From Sphingopyxis sp. DBS4 (GTDB lineage: Bacteria > Pseudomonadota > Alphaproteobacteria > Sphingomonadales > Sphingomonadaceae): 64,000 bases of DNA. The stretch's first letter is position 1; each line of letters starts with the position of its first letter. The stretch spans positions 136,351 through 200,350 of the forward strand of contig NZ_CP102385.1 of assembly GCF_024628865.1 (NCBI RefSeq). Direction: 5' to 3'. Shown piece after piece: positions 24,448-30,891 of the stretch. Below the pieces are notes generated by a model. It had not been told where the DNA came from, did no database searches, and worked only from the letters and a program-made list of their open reading frames with translations. Both the position numbers and the translations under genes were made by a program.

Positions 24448-25075
24448 GGCAGGCGAGCATCAGCATGCCGGCAAGTTTGGTTGCTTCGAAGAAGGTGTCG
24501 ACGGCTTCGAAATAGGTTTCGTCGGGGCGCTGCGGGTCATGTCCGCTGATCTGGAAATAGGCTGTTCGCGTCTCATCGTCGGTTCGGGCGATCGAAACCT
24601 CGAAGTGGCGACCGGAGAGGTGGACGAAATCGGAGGTTCGTTCATAGACGGGGCTGATCCAGGCATGGTCTGAGGCCAGCTTCTCTCTCAGATAGGCGTC
24701 GGACATCTTATTTCCGTCCCGATCCTTGAGACGGTTGAATTGCTCGCCATCCAGGACGGCCTTGCAGGTTGCGTCCGGATCATCGACCAGGGAGAGGGCG
24801 TTGATCCGCATGGCTGTATCGATCTGCAAGCGTAGAATGGCGGCAGCACAGGGGAAATTTCGGGCCTCTATAAGATCGCGGAACCCGCGTGCCTGCGCCA
24901 GCGTTCGCCGCAGCGCGCCGAAAATGAAGAAGTCGGCATGGGTTAGGTCCACGGCCTTTCCCAGAATGGCTGCGCCTTTGCGGGTCAGCTCGCTTTCGAG
25001 CTGGTCGATCCGCTTCAACCGATCGACGAGGCCGGGCTGGGCCATGGATATCGTCTTTTCCTGACTATCGGTCAT
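24389..25075 (-). CDS. Hypothetical protein with R-x5-H (HEPN/DUF5677-like) motif
   Basis: 228 residues, all-helical. FFIFGALRRTLAQARGFRDL and AAAILRLQIDTAMRINALSL resemble DUF5677-like helical proteins. YERTSDFVHLSG contains R146-x5-H152, matching the catalytic R-x(4-6)-H pattern of HEPN RNases. Many HEPN proteins are toxin or abortive-infection RNases, but the class also includes non-catalytic members. It is the last of three same-strand genes with such motifs and overlaps the DUF4238 gene at the 3' end. The interval 25076-25360 upstream holds no gene. The fold call is inference from motif and helicity. Confidence 0.6.
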   Translation of the reverse strand: MTDSQEKTISMAQPGLVDRLKRIDQLESELTRKGAAILGKAVDLTHADFFIFGALRRTLAQARGFRDLIEARNFPCAAAILRLQIDTAMRINALSLVDDPDATCKAVLDGEQFNRLKDRDGNKMSDAYLREKLASDHAWISPVYERTSDFVHLSGRHFEVSIARTDDETRTAYFQISGHDPQRPDETYFEAVDTFFEATKLAGMLMLACLTARHQPEVVLASMKKDDL

Positions 25076-25360
25076 AGCTGCATATGCTCCTTGAAACCTT
25101 TGTCGGACATGAGCGGCATTTTGAAGGGGGCTGCGCTCTCGACTTAGGAGCCAGCCGGAGAAATTGGCGGCATTTTGCGATGCTGTTCGCGGCGCGGTCG
25201 CAGTTGATGAAGCGAATCCCGGTTAGAGTCGAGACCGCCCTGGTGTGGACGGCGGTCTGGCGATTTGTCGCTTATGACAGGATGGGCAGGATCGCGGGGC
25301 GGTCGCTCATCCGCCGCGAGCACGATATCCTAACATGATCCCCAGAATAGCTGCCCTGAG

Positions 25361-26347
25361 TCAGTCGTATCGAGATTGAAGTTCCATCTCTATCACGAAT
25401 GCGGCTGTGCAGATCGCGCCATGCAGAAATTCCATATTTGCTCTCACCCGCTGGAATTGCACGACTGCTGAATGCGGGTCGTGATTGGCTCGGACCTTAG
25501 CGATACCCTGACTCCACGCGCCGTGTGGGATGGCGTGATAGCGTGGAGCGTACTTCTTCCACGTCGTCTTGACGAAGTTGACCGCTTCGATCCGGCGGGA
25601 TGTATTGAAGTGCGTCTGTTCGAGCCCTTTCTTTTCCAACGCCATGTCGCGGGCGTGCTCGAACTGAACTTTTTTTAGGATTTGCGAAGTTGGCAATCGT
25701 GGCCAGGTATTCTCGATCAAAAAGCGGAAGGACATGACAATCGATTGTCGCTCCTGCTCCAGTTCGTCGGCGAGCGCGTTCTGGATCGTTTGTCCAGGTT
25801 CGATGTCGATCTGCGCATCCAGCGCGGCGGCAAGTTTGGCCCGGTTGATCTGTCCGAGAGAACCGTCCTGTTCGACGGAGGCGTCGTAGTAGCGACGGCC
25901 GATCTCGGTGAAGGCGAAGTTGCTCACCCATGTGTGAAACGCCATCTCAAAGCGGGTCAGATACTGGCAGGCGAAGCGGAAGTAGAGGATACAAAGCGGC
26001 CGGAGATAGGCGCCGCCACCGAAACCTTCATGATACGCGGTGTTTCGGTGCTCATGTGCGGCGAGTACGAAATCCGCCTCTAGCCTTGAAAGCTCGCTGA
26101 CATGCACCAACGCGGCAAGTCGGTCTTCTAACTTCTGACTGCGCGCCCGCTGGCGCTGGCTTGCTGTGTTCAGGCCTCCCGGATGGTCACCACCGAAACT
26201 GGTATGGACCGCCAACGAATGGCGCATCATAAGTTCGATGGCGTTGTCGATGAGAATAAGGGCCAGCCTGTTGTGAAGCGGATGGTCAAGGCGTAACTCG
26301 ACAGCCGCCCGGTCAAGCTGTTCGGCAAGAGGCAGGAGCTTATCCAC
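25361..26347 (-). CDS. Hypothetical protein with R-x4-H (HEPN-like) motif
   Basis: 328 residues from a GTG at 26347 (MDKLLPLAEQLDRAAVELRL). AHEHRNTAYHEGFGGG carries R101-N102-x3-H106, the HEPN RN...H signature, after two helices (LALILIDNAIELMMRHSLAV and AALVHVSELSRLEADFVLAA), the order expected for a HEPN four-helix bundle. The C-terminal ~200 residues are helical and charged (KKVQFEHARDMALEKKGLEQ). It follows the 26366 gene by only 18 bp, so the two form an operon. A role as a ribonuclease in a toxin or defence pair is likely but unproven. Confidence 0.62.
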   Translation of the reverse strand: MDKLLPLAEQLDRAAVELRLDHPLHNRLALILIDNAIELMMRHSLAVHTSFGGDHPGGLNTASQRQRARSQKLEDRLAALVHVSELSRLEADFVLAAHEHRNTAYHEGFGGGAYLRPLCILYFRFACQYLTRFEMAFHTWVSNFAFTEIGRRYYDASVEQDGSLGQINRAKLAAALDAQIDIEPGQTIQNALADELEQERQSIVMSFRFLIENTWPRLPTSQILKKVQFEHARDMALEKKGLEQTHFNTSRRIEAVNFVKTTWKKYAPRYHAIPHGAWSQGIAKVRANHDPHSAVVQFQRVRANMEFLHGAICTAAFVIEMELQSRYD

Positions 26348-26365
26348 TTTGCCTACCGACCTAGT

Positions 26366-27688
26366 TCAGGGTTGGAGCCACTTGTCATAAACAGATTTTG
26401 AGCTCGTCGGGATGCTGCTCGGCTGGAGTGCATGGACGATTTCCTTGAACTTTGCTTTGCATCGGGCATGGGAGTTCACCCGTCCCGCAAGCACCGTTTG
26501 CGACGAAACGACTTCGAACATCATCTGTATCTCTCGCGGCGAAAACCCCCTTATCATCTGCATATAATAGATGTCGGCTGAGTTGGCTGTTCCATAGGGA
26601 TTGCCCACCGAGCAGGTGACGACGGTTTCCACGAACTCGCGACGGACTGTTTCGGGGACTTGGTGGCCTTCGGAGAGCTTGGCGACGCGCTCCGCAAAAG
26701 GCGTTTCATTGTAGAAGTTGTTGAGCCCCTGGTGGATCGTCATCAGGTTCTTGCAAGCCGTCGAAATCAGGGAATGCCGCTCTGTTTCCGACAAAAGTCC
26801 GATGATCTTGAGGTTTTCGAAGAAGGCCTGCGAAGCCTTGAAGCGTTCCTGCTCACCCTTTGCCTGATATTTTTGGTGCTGATTGATGAGCAGTGAGATG
26901 GAACTGGGTGAAAAGGATGCAGCAAAATGGTTGCAGACGGTTATTGCCGTTACCCGAGAATGTTCCTCCTTGGACGGATCGCAATAGATGCCGTGAAGCA
27001 TGCCAAAAATTGCATCTCGTTGCGCGTCGAAGGTCTGCGTAATGCGCTGACACCAAATCTGCATTTGCTCCGTAGAGAAGCTGGCTGCGTTGAGCGCGGT
27101 CATGAATTCTTTGATGTCGACGCCCGCAGTGTTTTGCTCGTCGCTGAGAGCATGGCGACTGCATCGGTTCAGGAAGCTGATGAATTCATATTCGTCAATG
27201 TTCCCGATGACGGGGTGAGCGGCGGAAAAATTGTTCCTAATGTCCCGGCACTGATCGAGCATGAAGTAGCCGGTTTCGGAAATGAGATTCAGCTTGAGGC
27301 AAAGAGTCAGCAGTTCCGCATCTTGCATATCGAGCAACTTCTTCTCGTCGAAGTCTTTGTCGATGATCTGCGGGATGATATGGATTCCGAAGCGTCGAAC
27401 CTTTTCACGGAGTTCGACGACCGCTGCGTTCCAAGCGTAATTTATGGCGGAATCGAATAGGCCGGTGGCGACCGCCACGCACATCCGCATTACGCCTTCC
27501 GTCCTTAAATGGGGCGGAATATTGCTCAGTAACTGGGGCAGATTCTGCCAAGCGTTCTGAATCTGAATGTCCGACGCTAACACCGATCGATCTATGCCCA
27601 ATGCATCGGTTAGGGCAGTCAACATCGGCGCTGAAAAAGTGGAGACCGTGGGAAGCTGTACGGGACTCAAGACAAGCTGGTTTGCCAC
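26366..27688 (-). CDS. Hypothetical protein with R-x6-H (HEPN-like) motif
   Basis: 440 residues from a GTG at 27688. Around residues 133-160, LISETGYFMLDQCRDIRNNF continues as SAAHPVIG and includes R151-N152-x5-H158, a classical HEPN 'IRN..aaH' motif. Upstream helices (LFDSAINYAWNAAVVELREK) fit the bundle. The remaining ~280 residues are helical and may form the sensor or partner-binding part. It is the first gene of a two-gene unit with 25361-26347. The upstream 27689-27760 region should hold the promoter. No homology I can name; candidate anti-phage RNase or toxin. Confidence 0.62.
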   Translation of the reverse strand: MANQLVLSPVQLPTVSTFSAPMLTALTDALGIDRSVLASDIQIQNAWQNLPQLLSNIPPHLRTEGVMRMCVAVATGLFDSAINYAWNAAVVELREKVRRFGIHIIPQIIDKDFDEKKLLDMQDAELLTLCLKLNLISETGYFMLDQCRDIRNNFSAAHPVIGNIDEYEFISFLNRCSRHALSDEQNTAGVDIKEFMTALNAASFSTEQMQIWCQRITQTFDAQRDAIFGMLHGIYCDPSKEEHSRVTAITVCNHFAASFSPSSISLLINQHQKYQAKGEQERFKASQAFFENLKIIGLLSETERHSLISTACKNLMTIHQGLNNFYNETPFAERVAKLSEGHQVPETVRREFVETVVTCSVGNPYGTANSADIYYMQMIRGFSPREIQMMFEVVSSQTVLAGRVNSHARCKAKFKEIVHALQPSSIPTSSKSVYDKWLQP

Positions 27689-27761
27689 TTAAGGTGTCTC
27701 CGATCTCTAATTCGGTGTAAAACGCGTTCTCCTAACACCGCTCCCCTAGAAGCGACAATCA

Positions 27762-28157
27762 TTGCCGCGCACCCTTATGTCGAAACTTGCTCGCGACAGC
27801 ACTCCTCTGGTCATCGAACATGGCCCACCCGAGCATATCAGGTCTGACAACGGCCCCGAGATCGTCGCCCATGCGGTGCGCGAATGGCTCGGTCGGCTCG
27901 GCGTCCCCACCCTCTATATCGAGAGCTTTAATGCCCGCCTGCGGGATGAACTGCTCAATGGTGAAATCTTCTACAGTCTGGAGGAGCTCCGGTGCGTCAC
28001 CGGCTGGTGGCGCGATCATTACCATCGCCTCCGACCGCACAGCAGCCTCGGATATCGACCACCGGTTCCGGAAACGATCAAGATGCGAGCCTGGCCGCTC
28101 GGCTCCGCTGCGCTCCGCGTCCCGCTCAGGCTGGCATCGGAAGCGATCTTCAACTAA
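27762..28157 (+). mobile_element. IS3-family transposase (OrfB) C-terminal remnant
   Basis: The frame contains GPPEHIRSDNGPEIVAHAVR (second catalytic Asp region), GVPTLYIESFNARLRDELLN, then a GEIFYSLEEL and HYHRLRPHSSLGYRPPVPE ending typical of IS3 (IS407-type) DDE transposases. The usual sequence between LYIE and SFN (PGSPWENGYIE) is missing: an internal deletion between two YIE-coding repeats. The N-terminal two-thirds of OrfB, OrfA and the terminal repeats are not seen. Non-functional. Confidence 0.85.
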
Positions 28158-28196
28158 CTATGCAAACGGACCAGTCATCGCGGGCGGTCCATTTTC

Positions 28197-28367
28197 ACTG
28201 GGCGCGGGAATGATGTCGTCGAGATATTCGGCAGTGGAGCCTATGTCGAAGGCGGGGACGGGTACGACTATTTCGTGTTCGCCGACGCGTCGTTGATCGC
28301 TGACCCGTGGATTACGAACTGGGTCGAGACACGACGCTACGCGCAGCCGGAACACATCGATATTTAA
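28197..28367 (+). pseudogene. Fragment of an RTX-type calcium-binding protein gene
   Basis: From about 28197 the frame encodes TGRGNDVVEIFGSGAYVEGG followed by DGYDYFVFADA and ends at TAA 28365-28367. It closely parallels GRGNDVIEIFGTSNRIMGG followed by AGYDYFVFDS inside the giant gene at 59430-64000. The upstream frame is open only to 28158 with no start. A C-terminal scrap of a paralogous surface protein, abutting the IS3 remnant. Confidence 0.7.
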
Positions 28368-28392
28368 CATAATCTTTGTTATCGCATATTGA

Positions 28393-28433
28393 TTTATCCC
28401 ACATTTGACGACTTTAAGAAATTGTGGGATAAA
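28393..28433. promoter_or_regulatory. Perfect 11-bp inverted repeat before nucleotidyltransferase gene
   Basis: TTTATCCCACA (28393-28403), 19-base spacer, TGTGGGATAAA (28423-28433), ending five bases before the ATG at 28439. It occupies the place of the RBS, so it could be an operator overlapping the promoter of a leaderless transcript or a hairpin masking initiation. Confidence 0.65.
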
Positions 28434-28438
28434 TTCTC

Positions 28439-29440
28439 ATGGACACCCTTCGCACCTTCAGCGATGAGCAATCCCGGCTTCTCGTCAACCTCCGGCAACG
28501 ATATGAAGCTTGGGTCGAAAACGAGCGCGCCCGGGCTGCGCTGCCTTATGATTTGCGCCGCAAGACCGTCGGCGAATATGAATATCTCTATCAGATCCAT
28601 GATCGTAGCGGAAACGGCAAGTCGCTCGGTCGCATGGACGCTGCGCGGGAAACCGAGTTCCAAGCTTATCGCGAACAAAAGGCCGAACTGAAAGAGCGCG
28701 GTGCATTACTGAGCTCCAGTCTTGCCGAAAGCGCCGCTCTGTACCGGGCTCTGCGTCTTCCCCTGCTTTCCAGCGATGCCGGTCCCATTCTTAGGGAATG
28801 CGACCGTCGCGATCTCCTTGGCTCGCACCTGCTCGTCGTCGGGACCAACGCGATCGCGGCCTATATGATTGAGGCCAATGGCTTCATGCTCCTGCCCGAC
28901 GAAACCGAAGATTTCGATCTCGCATGGGTTGCCGCCGCGCAAGAAGATTCCGAACAAACTGTCTGGCAGATGCTGAAGACCGTCGATCCAACATTCACGA
29001 TCAATAGCGAGCGTGATTTCCAAGCGCGGAATGCCCGTGCATATGAGGTCGAGTTGCTCGTAGCTCCGTCTCGTGCCGGAACACTGAGCGACCGCGATCA
29101 ACCGCGGCCGATACCTTTGGCAGAGCAGGAGTGGCTGCTGCTTGGTCGACCTGTCGACCAAGTCGTCGGCTGCCGCGATGGGTCCCCTGCCCGGATCGTG
29201 GCGCCGGACCCTCGATGGTTTGCGCTCCACAAACTCTGGATGTCAGAGCAGGCCAAGCGCAATCCTCTTAAGCGTCCGAAGGACCGTAAGCAGGGGCTGG
29301 CGCTGCTCGACGCCGTCGCCGAGGCCATGCCACACTATCCGCTCGATGAGGCATTCGAAGCGGCGATTCCGCCCGATTTGCAGGTGATTTTCGAGAATTG
29401 GCAGAAAAATACCACATCTGGACGCAAGTCCAAATGGTGA
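28439..29440 (+). CDS. GSU2403-type nucleotidyltransferase-fold protein
   Basis: 333 residues. The centre contains LLVVGTNAIAAYMIEANGFM and LPDETEDFDLAW, the G(T/S)xA...DxD pattern of the nucleotidyltransferase fold as in PF12281 (GSU2403-like). It has a helical N-terminus (YEAWVENERARAALPYDLRR) and a C-terminal domain with DPRWFALHKLWMSEQAKRNP plus PKDRKQGLALLDAVAE. Relatives are found near toxin-antitoxin and defence genes; the substrate is unknown. No canonical partner antitoxin is next to it. A perfect 11-bp inverted repeat lies directly before the ATG, with no Shine-Dalgarno visible. Confidence 0.75.
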   Translation: MDTLRTFSDEQSRLLVNLRQRYEAWVENERARAALPYDLRRKTVGEYEYLYQIHDRSGNGKSLGRMDAARETEFQAYREQKAELKERGALLSSSLAESAALYRALRLPLLSSDAGPILRECDRRDLLGSHLLVVGTNAIAAYMIEANGFMLLPDETEDFDLAWVAAAQEDSEQTVWQMLKTVDPTFTINSERDFQARNARAYEVELLVAPSRAGTLSDRDQPRPIPLAEQEWLLLGRPVDQVVGCRDGSPARIVAPDPRWFALHKLWMSEQAKRNPLKRPKDRKQGLALLDAVAEAMPHYPLDEAFEAAIPPDLQVIFENWQKNTTSGRKSKW

Positions 29441-29464
29441 TGTGAGAGAGCCTTTCGGAAGAGA

Positions 29465-29662
29465 TTATGCGGCTTTGTTTACCTCGTCGATCAGCGCCTG
29501 AACCTTCCCAATCGGTGTTTCGTCAATTGGCCGGATCGTCTCGCCGCAACCTTGGCATTCGACCGTTCGCCGCAAGCGCAACGTCCTGTAAGTGAGGTTC
29601 AGCGCGAAACCGCATACCGGGCAGTTCGTCTGCGCCCTGATGTCGTCCAGTTCGTTCGCCAT
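29465..29662 (-). CDS. Small zinc-ribbon protein
   Basis: 65 residues from ATG 29662: MANELDDIRAQTNCPVCGFA, then RTVECQGCGETIRPIDETPI. Two C-x2-C knuckles 22 residues apart form a likely zinc ribbon. Convergent with the nucleotidyltransferase gene and divergent from 29793. Function unknown; might bind nucleic acid or act as an antitoxin-like partner. The longer start at 29713 is less likely. Confidence 0.6.
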   Translation of the reverse strand: MANELDDIRAQTNCPVCGFALNLTYRTLRLRRTVECQGCGETIRPIDETPIGKVQALIDEVNKAA

Positions 29663-29792
29663 AGGCCATAATACCACACTGACGGTGCCCCGGCTACGCG
29701 GTGATGTCCTCACGCGGTGTTTCTGCCCGTCTATAATCGAATTACATCTTTAGCGACAGAAGCTGTTCACCAATTGCTGCTAGTGTGCGCCC

Positions 29793-30296
29793 ATGGTTGA
29801 ACTTGCCGATCACGACAGAGCCTTTTGGGACGATGGCGAATGGGTCAGCTGGGACGAGATAAATCAGCAGATCGAATACAAGGAATGGCGGGCGAAATAT
29901 CCGAATGCCGACATCTCGCTCGTTCCGATCTTCGAAAGCCTTCTCTCGACAGCGTGTAGCTACAACGCCCACACCGGGCAGCATCTGCAGGTTTACGGCG
30001 ACATCGGCGAATTATATGGCGCGATCACCCATGGCATCCGGTTGAACCGGAATTATGCGCAAGGGTCCGACGGACGGCTCGACAACGACCTGATCGAAAT
30101 CAAAACGATCACGCCGTTCAAGCGGACGGACACCGTTGAAATTAATATGGCGCGGAACTTCAGCAAGGTTCTAATCGTCCGCATCAATGATGAGTTCGAT
30201 ATCAGCGGGAAGCTGATCGACCGGAAATCGCTGCCCAAGGCTAAAGGGAAAATCCGTGTAAGCTGGAGTGAGGTTTCAGGTCATTCGATCATCTAG
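29793..30296 (+). CDS. Probable PD-(D/E)XK-type nuclease
   Basis: 167 residues. GDIGELYGAITHGI (E73) followed by GSDGRLDNDLIEIKTITP (D99, E102-x-K104) fits the PD-(D/E)XK catalytic core: Glu helix, Asp strand, then E-x-K strand; a helix with NMARNFSKVLIVRIND follows, as in restriction-endonuclease-like folds. It is too small for a classical restriction enzyme with its own recognition domain, and no methyltransferase is adjacent, so this may be a stand-alone defence nuclease or a repair-type enzyme. ATG 29793; divergent from the zinc-ribbon gene, so they may share a regulatory region. Inference from motifs only. Confidence 0.62.
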   Translation: MVELADHDRAFWDDGEWVSWDEINQQIEYKEWRAKYPNADISLVPIFESLLSTACSYNAHTGQHLQVYGDIGELYGAITHGIRLNRNYAQGSDGRLDNDLIEIKTITPFKRTDTVEINMARNFSKVLIVRINDEFDISGKLIDRKSLPKAKGKIRVSWSEVSGHSII

Positions 30297-30315
30297 GTTT
30301 TCCGCTTTCCCGGGC

Positions 30316-30891
30316 CTAGTCGAACACCATCTTCCGGGTGACCGACGTCGTTCCCAAGGTTGCGTACGAACCGCCTTCCAAGAGCTTGGCTAAGCCGACG
30401 CAATTGAACCATTTGGCGTTGATGCCATTGTCCGCAAGATATTTGGTCACATAGGCCTTGGACCAACCCTGACTGGTCGATGCCAGCCGGTTGCCGCGAC
30501 CCACGATTGTCTCTTCTGGATTGCCGATCCCTATCGAAGAGCAACGGTAGGTGTCCGGGACAATCAGCTTTTCGCCCTCGAACCGGATCCCGCTGATGTT
30601 GCCATCGTTCGGCAGGGTCCTCACTTCCCCGGCAGAGATATCGATTGTTCGAGACATTTGCGCCGCATGAACGCATTCGTAGCCATCCTTAATCGACCAG
30701 CAGCGGGTCAGCGCGTCCGAAAAGCCTTCGACGCCCGATTGCGCTACAAAGCTCCCGTCTGCCACCTTCTCCCAAGTCACCGTCTTTTCAGCCGATCGCG
30801 GCATATCGACCGGGCGTGATAGGAAAATCCAAGCGCCATAACCGGCGGCGATGGTCGCGACGGTGGCCACCCCGATCCAAAGCTTGCTCAT
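30316..30891 (-). CDS. Membrane-anchored protein, third gene of PLD operon
   Basis: 191 residues with one N-terminal membrane segment (LWIGVATVATIAAGYGAWIF, residues 4-23) and an extracytoplasmic part with four Cys (RCWSIKDGYECVH, DTYRCSSIG, FNCVGL), suggesting disulfides in the periplasm. The ATG overlaps the stop of the PLD-like gene (30888-30891), so it is translated with it. No family recognised. In a defence setting it could be a membrane effector or a sensor. Confidence 0.65.
   Translation of the reverse strand: MSKLWIGVATVATIAAGYGAWIFLSRPVDMPRSAEKTVTWEKVADGSFVAQSGVEGFSDALTRCWSIKDGYECVHAAQMSRTIDISAGEVRTLPNDGNISGIRFEGEKLIVPDTYRCSSIGIGNPEETIVGRGNRLASTSQGWSKAYVTKYLADNGINAKWFNCVGLAKLLEGGSYATLGTTSVTRKMVFD

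Noticed and set aside
24296..24673. Plus-strand frame overlapping the DUF4238 3' end
   Set aside because: It is antisense to the HEPN-motif gene and has no independent support.
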